From the NCBI GenBank assembly GCA_000444245.1, contig ATSW01063924.1, forward strand, positions 1 to 32,714: 32,714 nucleotides of DNA, written 5' to 3'. A program made the translations under genes and the position numbers. The notes below the pieces were generated by a model. The model saw nothing but the letters and a program-made list of their open reading frames with translations. It did not search any database and was not told the origin of the DNA. The stretch comes from Botryllus schlosseri. Taxonomy: Eukaryota > Chordata > Ascidiacea > Stolidobranchia > Styelidae. Positions 11,334 through 21,324 of this stretch are shown here, piece by piece (the stretch's first letter is position 1; each line of letters opens with the position of its first letter).

Positions 11334-12578
11334 TGTTCTGTTCGTGGCGATGACTCTGAGCTATAGCAATAAACGCAAGGAAATAACATAACACAACACC
11401 GGTTTATCGATTCGCGCCAAACTACAAAACGTGTTTTCTACAACCAAATTATTTTTAAAATGCAGAACTAGAACTGCGCACTTTTGGAAATTCGCAGCTA
11501 TAACTATAACTATAACTAGTAAAATACAGTAGCTTAGTTGATCGCCAGCTGTGGATTGCTAGTTTGTATTTACACGACTGCCAAAGTATACGGATCAATA
11601 CGGCTTTATTCTAGCAACATCTCTATTCGCGACGGATGGAAATGAAAATAATTTTAAGTCGTGCAATTGAAATGGAATGAACTTGATTTCGCGAGTACCG
11701 GGTAGATATTTAATGAAGGTGGATTAATTTTGGATGTCGCATGAGCAGTGTTTGCGGGTGGCAAAATATCGATCGTGTGCGGCCATCACGCGTTCCAGGG
11801 TTTAGAGTAGTACACCACACTAACATATAGGCCATATTGTATCAGTTGAAGATGCGCTACTTTAAAATACAGTAACAAATACAAAGTAGTAAAAATAGTA
11901 CAAATAGCGAGAGTTTTATGTTGTGATATTGTGGCCGTATCCAAGTCCTTATCCGGTGGTGACATGAATTCCATCGAAAGTTGTAATGCTAGGGTTTGAT
12001 CACGTTCTAGGAGGGCTGAAGATACAGAAATATAACTTGGAAATCTCGATTCCGAGGCAAAATTCGAAATTAATTTACGGGCTACAACTTATCTTGTCTA
12101 AACGGAATATTCGGAGCATGTTGACCAGTTGTTATATAATCGAGATCACTCTGATTATTATGTTCAATAAGTAGCGAAATATCGTTGATTCTGGCCCGTG
12201 GTTGTGGATTTTTGACGCAGCACGTCTTGTCCAGTATACGTATTTCGCAACAGAATCGTTGTTTCTTGTTTTCTACGATGTTATTCATTAGCATCCCTAA
12301 ACATTGCAGCGCGCTCACGCTGTTTCGTTCTGCTCGCCCGATTTCATGCATCTTTCATACGACGAGGTTGTTATCTAGGCACTTGATTACACAGTTCGAA
12401 ATCGCCCTTGACGCGAAACAGAATTTGGCCGTACAGTAGGCGAAATATCATAAGATCGTGCAGTCAAGTTTTCGAAAATGATGGCAAAATCCTAATTCCC
12501 ATGCAGTTTATTGTTACTTCCGTGTGAATCTGTATTGAATGCCCCACTGTTCAGACTAGGAAATCAGTTGGTCAAATT
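11334..12578. other. Stretch without a recognised gene
   Basis: It includes an (ATAACT)n tract at about 11491-11512. The local words (CTAGAACTGCGCACTTTTGG, then GCAGCTATAACT) are distantly like the minisatellite at 15495-15615. Short frames at 11786-12439 on both strands conflict with one another. Confidence 0.4.
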
Positions 12579-13116
12579 TAGGCCTACCATATTTTTTGAA
12601 ACAAAAGAGATGGCATTCTTAGCCGGCAAGTAAAGCGGAAGTAGAATTGTTACGTTGAAGTTTCATGATGTTTTCGATCTGCTTGGTTCATCTCCTTGGT
12701 GAAGGCAAAAGCTACAAAATCAATGTCAAGCAAACGCTACAAAAACAAACAAGAAAACAACAAATCTAATGTATTTATTTTATAGATTCAGACCAAGAAT
12801 ACTCTGAGATTCCCTCAACTTTTCCCAGTAAGTAATGATCATTTATAACGAGATCATTAAATTATTTGAACGAACTGTCATTGAAATTATATACAACCGC
12901 CAATATTCTCGAAATTTTTCCAACTGATATGTTGGCTACAGTAATTAATAGAAAAGAAATACTTACTAGCGCGTAAGTCTTGTTGGACGTACAACAACTA
13001 TAATTCGAAATGTGAAAAAATAGGGTAGCTGGACAGTGGACATCCTCGGAGGACCATTTACTTTTTCTTGAGAAAATAGGACAAATCCTCCTAATAGAGG
13101 ACATATGGCAGGCCTA
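12579..13116. mobile_element. Probable hAT-like element of the GAGGAC family, 538 bp
   Basis: The left end TAGGCCTACCATAT pairs with a right end reading TAGGCCTGCCATAT in reverse (13 of 14). The right part has CATCCTCGGAGGACCATTTA and TAGAGGACATATGGCA, closely like the right end of 23445-23782. The flanking octamers do not match, so a target duplication is not shown. Its right tip lies only about 180 bp upstream of the receptor start codon, so it may lie in or next to the promoter or 5' UTR. Confidence 0.6.
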
Positions 13117-13298
13117 TAGTTAAAGTATAATTTTGTACTTCTTGAAGAATGTCCTTCAAACAAGTGTATCTTGTGGCGCCTTTTAAAGGATTACCTTTTT
13201 CTAATCTAATACAGATCTGTTTCGGGTACTTATGCATTAGGCCTTTAGTCTGCGATATTCGGCTGTCTTGATTAGCGCCAATGACGTGAACAGTGAAC

Positions 13299-14744
13299 AT
13301 GGATAACGCTACCGCGACTGGCATAACGGCGGCAAAGTGGTCCGATGCTCTGAACGAAAAAGCTATCGCGGTCACCTTCATCGGAATATTCATCGTCGGA
13401 CTTATCGGAAACTCGGTGGTGATCTATATCTTATTCCGCAAAAGGAGGTCATGGAATATCACAACCACGTACCTCTTTAACTTGTCCGTGGCGGACGCTA
13501 TTTTCGTATGCACGCTTCCGCTGTGGGCTCAGACTTACCTAAGCCGGATGGAATGGAAGTTTGGTGTTTTCCTCTGCAAATTTGTAGGCACGGTCACGTC
13601 GTTGAACATGTATGCGAGTATATTCTTTCTGACGGCTATGAGCGTTGATAGATGGATCGCAGTTGTTCACGCTACTACCATCAATACAACCAGGAGCTCG
13701 GTTGTCGCTAGAACTATGTGCGTAGTGGTGTGGATGCTTGCTTTCCTGGTTTCTATTCCGCGGTTGCTCTTCACTGACGCTCGCCCAGAAAAGTCCGACA
13801 CGAACAGCACCACTGTTAGTTACAATATGTCATCGCCGCCGCCACCCGAAATAGTTTATAGGTGCGGTTATATGTTGCCACCGCCTAACAAGAGAATGCT
13901 AATGGGCCTGTCTGAGTTTATGCAGGCCGCGTTTGGATTCGCGATACCGATGATTATCATATGCGCATGCTACCTATGCATCGTCCGCACCGTCCGCAAA
14001 AAGCTGATCAGCAAGCGGGTGAAAAAAGAGCGAGTGGCTATACTAGCAGGGATAATAATCACTGCGTTTTTCGTGTGCTGGGTGCCCTTGCAGCTGGTGA
14101 CGCTGTACTCGGCCCTGGCGGGATGGTGGCGCATGTTCCCTTTCGATGAAAATTGGTACTGGAAGCTCCACCCTGCGTTTGTGTGTCTGGCCTACGCTAA
14201 TAGCTGTATCAACCCGTTTATTTACGCGTTTACGGCCACCAATTTCAAAAAGAACGTGAAGGAAGTGTGCGGATCGAATATGAATCGGTGCACGGAAGTT
14301 GGCACCTATAAAATGACATTGCCGAAACGAGACACGATGAGCCCGTTAAGTCCGAAAAGAACTAAGGACCTGGACACTAAGACACCGTTTCTGAAATCTT
14401 CGCCAGCTTGCAAGACCGATAAAAACAGCACGGAGAAGAGAATTTCGGGCGAAAGTAGCAGTGACGATATATACGAGCATTTCCAACCGCAAGGCAGAGA
14501 TCACAAAGGCGATATAGGAGCCAGGGGACCGCCGGAATGCCAACACCTTGCCGTGCAAGACACTACCTCCGGAATATACTACGAGTACTTCTCGTCTCCG
14601 CCCGTTTTATGCCGACAGCCAGACCAGAGCCGCAAGTGCGCCAGACGTTCCGACGTCGTCAATCATAACGACCAGCCCGAGATTAGCAGCGTGCTAGGCC
14701 GGGAAAACTCGATTCAAGAGGAATCAAACGAAACTGAAGTGTGA
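13299..14744 (+). CDS. Class A (rhodopsin-like) GPCR, relaxin-3-receptor (RXFP3/4)-like, intronless
   Basis: An intact 481-residue seven-helix plasma-membrane receptor. Signature residues: GNSVV in TM1 (N38), NLSVAD in TM2 (D66), C93 and C189 for the TM3-ECL2 disulfide, DRW in place of DRY at the TM3 end (117-119), W145 in TM4, P217 in TM5, CWVP in TM6 (260-263) and NPFIY in TM7 (305-309). Possible N-glycosylation sites are N3 in the N-terminus and NST and NMS in ECL2. TM3 (SLNMYASIFFLTAMSV) is strikingly like RXFP3, as are LPLWA in TM2 and CLAYANSCINP in TM7; angiotensin and somatostatin receptors are the next candidates. Acidic residues that I recall as binding relaxin-3 in TM2 are T and R here, so the ligand may differ. 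The roughly 160-residue tail is long and serine-rich and ends ETEV, a class I PDZ ligand. The start is the first ATG after an in-frame TGA at 13287, with A at -3 and G at +4. The receptor class is certain; the subfamily is probable. Confidence 0.96.
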   Translation: MDNATATGITAAKWSDALNEKAIAVTFIGIFIVGLIGNSVVIYILFRKRRSWNITTTYLFNLSVADAIFVCTLPLWAQTYLSRMEWKFGVFLCKFVGTVTSLNMYASIFFLTAMSVDRWIAVVHATTINTTRSSVVARTMCVVVWMLAFLVSIPRLLFTDARPEKSDTNSTTVSYNMSSPPPPEIVYRCGYMLPPPNKRMLMGLSEFMQAAFGFAIPMIIICACYLCIVRTVRKKLISKRVKKERVAILAGIIITAFFVCWVPLQLVTLYSALAGWWRMFPFDENWYWKLHPAFVCLAYANSCINPFIYAFTATNFKKNVKEVCGSNMNRCTEVGTYKMTLPKRDTMSPLSPKRTKDLDTKTPFLKSSPACKTDKNSTEKRISGESSSDDIYEHFQPQGRDHKGDIGARGPPECQHLAVQDTTSGIYYEYFSSPPVLCRQPDQSRKCARRSDVVNHNDQPEISSVLGRENSIQEESNETEV

Positions 14745-14785
14745 CGCGCGTACATCAAACAGACTGTTGAGACCCGTTTAATTGA

Positions 14786-14801
14786 TTTTGTCATGACAAA
14801 A
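14786..14801. repeat. Perfect 16 bp palindrome just past the receptor stop
   Basis: TTTTGTCATGACAAAA lies 42 bp after the stop codon. In the transcript it could form a short stem. A function is not shown. Confidence 0.6.
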
Positions 14802-15494
14802 ATCGGCCGCGGCGCGTCATGAAAAATGCAACGCAATGGATGATTTTCTGCTCCGGACCGAATCGGGAACCGGTGCGTAGGAATGCAGAGTTATCAATGA
14901 TTTATATGTAGTGAACGGACTATTTATTTACGGCTTGGCATTGAAGAATTGACATATACTGGCATCTGTAGGAAACCGCTGAATGCGCTCAGAGACTGCG
15001 AAATAGCTAATTACGGTAAAACTAGTGTAACATAAAAGTGTTTCATCATAGAATCTCCAATTCCTGTATGAGCTCTGAAATTCTTATGCTATCGCGAGTT
15101 ATTGGTGCTGTATGCCATGTCGGTATATGTCCTCCATATATCCGCTGAAACTATACAAAACTACCGACATTTCCGTCACCAATGCATATCGGCGGTTAAC
15201 AAGTGGCGCCTTGGAAATGAAATTTGGGTCTAAGGCTTTCAGCCCAGACGTGACATCGCTGTTACTCAATGAGGTCGCAATTTAACTACATGGATAGCGT
15301 ATAGTCACGGGATTCACCTCGGCTATTACCGATTGCACATCTCTAGTTTTCTTGAAAATGATACCGGATAACCGTATAGTGCGAAACGAGCAAAGCTTGC
15401 AGTACAGACATATGCCATTCTCGTGCTTGCGATAATGAACTCTGATTTGGTAGGAACTGAACTTGATTGAATTTACTGGTCTTCGCGAATTCCG

Positions 15495-15615
15495 TATTTC
15501 TAATTCTATTCTAATTGAAAAAACTGTGTGGCTGCAATTCTAATTCTAGTCAAATTTGGAAAAAATGTGCAGCTATAATTCTAATTTTAATCTAGTTTGG
15601 AAAAGTTGAAAATTT
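15495..15615 (+). repeat. Degenerate minisatellite, about three copies of a roughly 41 bp unit
   Basis: Each unit has an AATTCTAATTCTA-type start, an AATTTGGAAAAA-type middle and a GTGCAGCTAT-type end. The copies differ at several positions. A distant relative of this unit is visible at 11450-11515. Confidence 0.65.
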
Positions 15616-16761
15616 GCTAGTTGTCCACTGTCCAGCTCTGCCGTCGAGGGTGCCCATGCGGAATTGTCTTAATCGAAAAATGCCAACTATAATCACCATT
15701 CTGCGAGCAAAGAGAGGGTTTCTTTAATTGTAATGACACGAAAATTCACTATCACGGTACGACACGCACCTTGCTGCCGTGAGCGTCGTTTGTTATTGCG
15801 CAAGTTACGCGGCTCGTCGGCCCGCGTTTCTGAGTTAGCTGTGTGCCAATGCGCATATTGCGCTGTTTCCATCATTCTGATTGTGATCTTGCTTTTACAT
15901 TAGTGCTTCTGTCGCGTGTTGATTCAAATTTCGACAGTCCCCGATTTTTGGATAGTGAACTTGTCAATTCAGTTACATTCATACTATTCACATCTCTCGA
16001 TATACATCGCATAATTACAAAATTTTGACAACTGATGGCTATCGTGCATTCGACTCGGTCTGTTCAAAACGTACCAGTGAATTAAGCTAATCACTAAAAT
16101 TCAGAAATCGTTGGTATGATGGATGGAGGGCGAACTTGCTATAATCAACTTTATGTTTGGCACGATACGCCGGTTGTCAACATTGATATCCGATGTCTGC
16201 TCTGCTTGCGCGTGCACAAAAAGCTTTCATTGTTTGGACTGCCGCAAATCCAAGATATCAACGCTGTGGAATCAAGAGTAGCCTATGCCCATTTTACACG
16301 TTTTGAGAGGGTTGAGTTGTGTAAAATTCCATTTTCTTACGGCCCTATCTTGTTTAAGTTTGCAGAAACTTGATTTTCCAAAATTCGAAAAATGGACATA
16401 AGCTATATTGATGCCACAGCGACGACAAAATGACAGCGACGGGGATATATTTTACAAGGGCTGTGTGCTCTGTAATGGCTTCCAAAAATGATGTCACCGT
16501 GATGGTAACTTACTGTACATTGACAATTTATTTTTGGGCATTCCTCCACCGGATTTATTCCGAAATCTGACGTCATTGTCGGGTAGGCCACTACGCCGTC
16601 GTGTCACAGATTGCTGAATGTTGATAGTGTACTGCCCTTTTTGAAAGAAATTCTCGTCTTGGCTGCGGTCAAGAGGGTCACGCCGGCGAGGCGTTGTTAA
16701 GGCTTAACTCAAGTACATGAACTGATGATAGTGAGCTTGAGGCTTTATTTCAAATCAACCG

Positions 16762-16782
16762 ACATATACATATACATATATC
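16762..16782 (+). repeat. Microsatellite (ACATAT)n
   Basis: ACATATACATATACATATAT is a run of about three hexamers. Confidence 0.85.
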
Positions 16783-17189
16783 TTTCCGGAAATTTGACAC
16801 TTACGTGTGTTCTATTTGAGAAAATCGGTATTTCAACATCATTAACATTTATTGCGTTAGCGCGTTTTAACGGATGAGCAATATATATCTTTGAAAAGAT
16901 TTTCTATGTTATGTATATTTCAAGTTTTTGTGCAGTAAAGAGTTATATACTGTGTGACTGGGTCGCTCCGCTGTGATGGAATTCAAAAGTTACGATTTGC
17001 ATCACCAGCCACGGGTCGCGTAATTTCAGAAGCCGAATGCATATCAGAGTTAGCAATGCTCTTGCGCCCGAGACCATTTGTTTCTCACGCGATGCCTAAA
17101 TTCATCTCGGGCTGTATGGATGCAACAAAGAAAAGGATATGCGCTAGTACAGCACACGCGCGTCAACGAGGAACAACTATCATATGATC

Positions 17190-17602
17190 AGGGCTGAATA
17201 CAAGAAAACGCATTGCTCTATCAAGTATGCCGGACCCCAATTGTGGAACAGCATCTCTCTGGCTATCCGACAGTCGTCGAGCATGTCCGCATTCAAGTCG
17301 AAATACAAGCAATTTCTTCTAAATGAATACTAGCCAGCCTTCAAGATTACCGGACCACGACCTAACATCGATCTCTCCCTCCGCCACATGCCACCTCATT
17401 TTGTCGCTTGCGTATTATATTCTCTGCATTACTTTTCATTCAGTGTGCATGCCTCTTATTTACTTCGCCTAGGCTAGGGTGGGTGTCTGATCTTAGGCTA
17501 CTCCAAGTTGTTTCGACACATTACTATCTTTTCATTATATCGCAGTCTTGTGATGTTTTGAACCGATGAAAATATTAATAAACCTGATTGATTGATTGAT
17601 TG
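17190..17602 (+). mobile_element. 5'-truncated LINE: last codons of the reverse-transcriptase ORF plus 3' UTR
   Basis: From about 17188 a frame reads KYAGPQLWNSI, then SMSAFKSKYKQFLL, and stops at TAG (17330-17332). This is the usual ending of the CR1/L2/jockey-like non-LTR ORF2 ('..GPKLWNSLP..LSTFKTKLKKYLL'). About 270 bp of 3' UTR follow, including AATATTAATAAACCTGATTG, and end in a (ATTG)n tail. A second copy of this 3' UTR lies at 24986-25258. The 5' part is missing, as is usual for LINE insertions. The clade assignment is approximate. Confidence 0.85.
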
Positions 17603-17606
17603 TTTG

Positions 17607-17762
17607 AATAGCGAAAAGTAAGTAAGTAAATCAAAATATATTACATATGAAGTCGCGGAAATTAAATTTACCTGAGCAAATAGCGAAGTGCAAGTAGCGA
17701 AAACTACGCGAGTACTGCGAAACAGCAGAAGTACCTTTAATTGTTACTGACTAACTCTGTGT
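17607..17762 (+). mobile_element. Right-end fragment of the AAGTAG hAT family
   Basis: AATAGCGAAAAGTAAGTAAG and the following words align along about 150 bp with the right end of the complete element 18198-19472, finishing GTTACTGACTAACTCTG against GTTACTGACCACCTCTG there. It directly abuts the LINE (ATTG)n tail, so the LINE may have landed in it, although no left half is visible upstream of the LINE. Confidence 0.8.
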
Positions 17763-18189
17763 GTTAGTGGTCGTGAATCGGCTCATGTCGTTATGTCCAG
17801 CCAGCACTTACATTCTTGTGTTTTGATCCTTACAGTCTCGTTTGTGTTTAGTTAATGTCTAGCTGGTGGATAAATAAACACTATGGTGTATAAACATCCA
17901 GGCCAGGAAGAAGTCGTGTCCGGATACAGATATAGGCAGGAATGCAGTATCCTGTTCACAAAAATCTTGCTGAATTTGAGTACGGTATATATATGTATGT
18001 GCCAAGAGGCCATTGTCATCACATTTCCGAGATAAGCAGGGCTCGTGATGTCTGCCTATCCAGGGTGCGAAGTTTATTCCCCTCTTATATATCGGGACTG
18101 TGATCGTGCGTCTCTTTCGGATAAGATCTGCTTAGCCAAGACCTGCAACATCGTCAATTCTGCCAACCAAATTCAGACATCACTGAAGC
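17763..18189. other. Stretch without a recognised gene
   Basis: No motif, paired repeat or convincing frame was seen. Confidence 0.4.
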
Positions 18190-18197
18190 ATAATAAC

Positions 18198-19472
18198 CAG
18201 AGGTGGTTAAAGTAGTCAAGAAAGCTACTCAATTAGAAGTAGCGACGAAAAAATCTACTCAAGTACGAGTAGAAGTACTTCTTTCATAAGCAGCCTAAAA
18301 CTGCTTGATGTAGAAGTAGAATTTACTGACATTAAATCTACTCAAGTAAGTAAGTAGTTTTCAAAACGATCATAATTCGTTATCATGGACTGTCAACAGA
18401 TGCAAATTGAGGTATGCGGAAGGTGTAGAGAGCTTGAATCATATTGATGTATCCGAGGAGGTGTCAATTTTTGACAGAATAAGCAAAGCAGTCGTCCATA
18501 TCATGGGATGTATATGATAGTATTGATATTGAATGCGACACTAATTCTTTGTTTACTCGAACTTCCCGTTTTAGGGAATATCATGGCATGGCGCCCGCCC
18601 CCATATTATAAGGCCCCTAGTTCAGTCGAAGAGCAATACGGAGATGTTGTGTCGGATACGGCTTTATCACTTTGCGCGATTAGGATATGTTAATTAAGAA
18701 CATGGCAGATCGTAAAAATGCCATATATAGTGCTTTATTTCCGGAAAATATAAGGCATTACTACAATTGCTTTTATACTACAACATGTATGTTTTCCAGA
18801 CAAAAGAACTGAAACTATGATTAGAACTGAACGTATAACACTCGTATTTGAAAGAAAAAAGACAAATACTACTTCTAAAACGCGGAAATTATATTTCATG
18901 TCTTTTGTCCAGAAAGTTTCAACGGTGGTCTGCTAGTATAGGTCTAACGTTTAAAAGAAGTCAAAGTCCGCTTTTCCAGATTAGGACACGTCATGGTCTG
19001 CTATGTAGGCTATAATAGGTTATTGTTAGATTGCGAAACGATAGTTTCAAATGCTAAGGGGTTCATACTTACTGTGATGAAATATTTGTTATAGGAGACA
19101 ATGCGGTATGAATGGAACCACGCAACCCGGTATCTAAATTATATTCAGCGATACTTTCGTTAAAACATATTTGTCACGCCATATCTACTGTGCGCAAAAC
19201 GCAACGAAAATTCTGGGTAATACATGACTTCAACGAAAATGTTGGTACTACGTGAAAACAGCCCCGAAATTCTTTAGGCTATCTTTCTTGTTGGGGGATT
19301 GAACTACTTCTACTTGGCAAACTGAAAATAGCGAAAAGTAAGTAAGTTGATCACAAAATATTACGAAGTAGAAGTAGCGAAAAAAGGATCTACTTGAGTA
19401 AGTACCAGAAGTAGTGGAAAACTACTTGAGTACTTCGAAAAAGTAGAAGTACTTCGTTACTGACCACCTCTG
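18198..19472. mobile_element. Complete non-autonomous hAT element, 1275 bp (AAGTAG family)
   Basis: The ends CAGAGGTGG and CCACCTCTG are perfect inverted copies, flanked by perfect 8 bp duplications ATAATAAC (18190-18197 and 19473-19480). Inside both ends are arrays of AAGTAG, CTACTC, GAGTAC and AAGTACTT words in both orientations (18207-18360 and 19325-19465). The middle has no transposase; its longest frame (18508-18693) is unremarkable. At least four more partial copies of this family lie in the window. The intact duplication suggests a fairly recent insertion. Confidence 0.95.
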
Positions 19473-19480
19473 ATAATAAC

Positions 19481-20833
19481 CGAGAGCGACGGGGCCCGCT
19501 GGGGTATTTCAGGAATATCACAAATAGGTTTAGGGGATTTCAGGAATCTTACCGATATCGGAAATTCCCGCCTTGTCCTCTCCCCTTGTCGTCCGTGGAA
19601 TGTATTTAGAAGTGGGAAATATCCCGCAGAGATAGTTCTTGTTTTGTCAAAAAATGATATCCCGAATATATTTAAACTGTACTGGGCTTCCATTTCCGCA
19701 AAATTACTTACACATGAATGGAGGCATGAAAAATTGAGACCACGAAGTTTTAAGGTCAAAGTACAGATAGGATGTTTCAATTTGCCAGACGGTAGATGCC
19801 AGTCCATTCTTTTAATCGATGAACTCGTATTCCATCATCACCCCAGTGAATTTGTTCTACAAGTTTAAAACTTGGCCGATGCAGACGCACAGGAAAATAT
19901 TCCAAATCAAGCGTCACGCTTACTAACGTGTATTGACAACTGGTGTTAGAACGTTATGTCGAAGTAAATTGGACCGTGACTGACCCGACGACCGTATTTG
20001 AAAAGCTTTAAACCCATAACCAGAGCATCTGGTTATCACGCTATTACACTCCCCTTAGCGTAGAAGAACCCACACTTAAATCAAGTACGTCGTCGGTGCT
20101 ACCCAACATCGCAGACTATCGGCTACGCGTCCTACATAATAGCCGGCACGAAGCGCGCTCGTTACAAGCGAGTCGATACTCTGATACCCCCGAGACTCGT
20201 GCAAAGTCAAGATGTGTATTTCCCAAGACGAACACATAAATGGCGCATGGCAAATGAAGTGCAATGTTATCCATTGCAACGGAAGTCCGTTCGTACCAAG
20301 CAAACAAACTCCAACAAACTCTAACAACTTCGAAAAGATACTTCGCGCTTTCCGCGCCATTTTCGAAGCATCGTTTTCATCGGAAGCGCCATATCAGCAG
20401 ACTATAACGCTTAATGCATTTCCGGCTTCAATCAAGCCTGGCAGGTCTTCCATGTCGATAATGGCATTGCCAAGATTTCGCGATACTGCATTATGTATGA
20501 AATCGGCACTATATCATCATACAATATACGTGGCTTTTCATAATGTTACCGCATGGAACTACACCTCGGGTCGCCATCGAGATGGCGTACATTTTTCGTG
20601 AATTCTTATCGTCTGTTTTGGTTCTCGCATCCACGGAGTCCTAGCTATTACGAAACGGTTATTAGGGAGATGAAATGTGATTTATTCAGACTTTCAATTG
20701 CAGTTGAACGTAAAAGCGAAATGTTAATGCAAGAACTTAAATCACTGTGAAGTCATTGAAATCTATCCGGCTGCGACTAGCAATTTGATATTCAGAGTCC
20801 GAAAAAAAAACCAGCTAACATCGTAGTAAGGTT
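19481..20833. other. Region between converging genes; likely 3' UTR of the minus-strand SAM gene at its right side
   Basis: TTTATT at 20681-20686 is AATAAA on the minus strand, about 500 bp past the SAM stop, and is a candidate polyadenylation signal. A hairpin, ATAACCAGA then GCA then TCTGGTTAT, lies near 20016-20036. The 129-codon plus frame at 20212-20601 shows no domain and is left unassigned. Confidence 0.35.
20681..20686 (-). terminator. Candidate polyadenylation signal AATAAA for the SAM-domain gene
   Basis: It is the first minus-strand AATAAA I found past the stop codon at 21181, about 500 bp downstream. Position and hexamer are the only evidence. Confidence 0.35.
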
Positions 20834-21180
20834 TCACATTTCGGTGGAATCAAATTCAAAATCCGGATCCAATCCGGTTACGTTAAAAACTCTGAAATCT
20901 TGCTCTGGCTCCTGTACAGGATCGTGATAGTTTCTGCTGCCACTACAGCTTCGGGCGCGTATATACTGTATATCCCGCTGGTGAGCGAAATCGACCAGTT
21001 CCAACCCAACATGTTGGGGGTTGTCACGCAAGCCACACAGTATTCCCCACACGCAGAACACCGACGGTGATACGCAATGCAAGACACCAATACACTAAAC
21101 CTTTCTGATTCGAGCATTGACGCACTGCACGTCAAGTGTCACAACGGCGCTTCTAACCAACGCAGCATTCCAGGCGTGGT

Positions 21181-21324
21181 TTACACGAAGCAAGTCTTCT
21201 TGGCTTCGCTTAAAATTCGCAGACGCGGCCCGAGGGGTATACCGATGCTCTTCAGTCTCTCCTCGTCCATGTAAGCGAGCTCCACCATTCCTATGCTTTC
21301 GGCGGTGAAGTTTTTCACGTATTT
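21181..21324 (-). CDS. SAM gene last exon: rest of the SAM domain and stop
   Basis: The acceptor is TTATTTCGCAG. The frame gives KYVKNFTAESIGMVELAYMD, then EERLKSIGIPLGPRLRIL, then SEAKKTCFV and TAA at 21183-21181, 47 residues in all. The hydrophobic spacing and the GxPLGPRxxIL turn-helix are typical of SAM. The stop falls just past the domain. An alternative is splicing at TTC|GTGTAA onto a frame at 20977-20834 that ends with an acidic tail; see findings. Confidence 0.85.
   Translation of the reverse strand, partial: KYVKNFTAESIGMVELAYMDEERLKSIGIPLGPRLRILSEAKKTCFV

Larger units (their letters stand above)
14802..17189. other. Downstream flank of the receptor, no further gene recognised
   Basis: The first part is presumably 3' UTR. 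I saw no canonical AATAAA soon after the stop. The stretch also contains a minisatellite (15495-15615) and an ATACAT microsatellite (16762-16782). The short plus-strand frames at 15843, 16116 and 16954 carry no motif. Confidence 0.4.

Noticed and set aside
13293-13298. Receptor start at GTG, six bases upstream of the ATG
   Set aside because: In an animal gene the ATG at 13299, with good context, is the natural start; the upstream in-frame codons are GTG and AAC after a TGA.
18508-18693. 61-codon frame inside the 1275 bp hAT element as a transposase remnant
   Set aside because: It shows no hAT dimerisation or catalytic motif and is too short.
20212-20601. 129-codon plus-strand frame
   Set aside because: No recognisable motif, and overlapping frames of similar length exist on the minus strand. 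It was left as part of the 3' flank.
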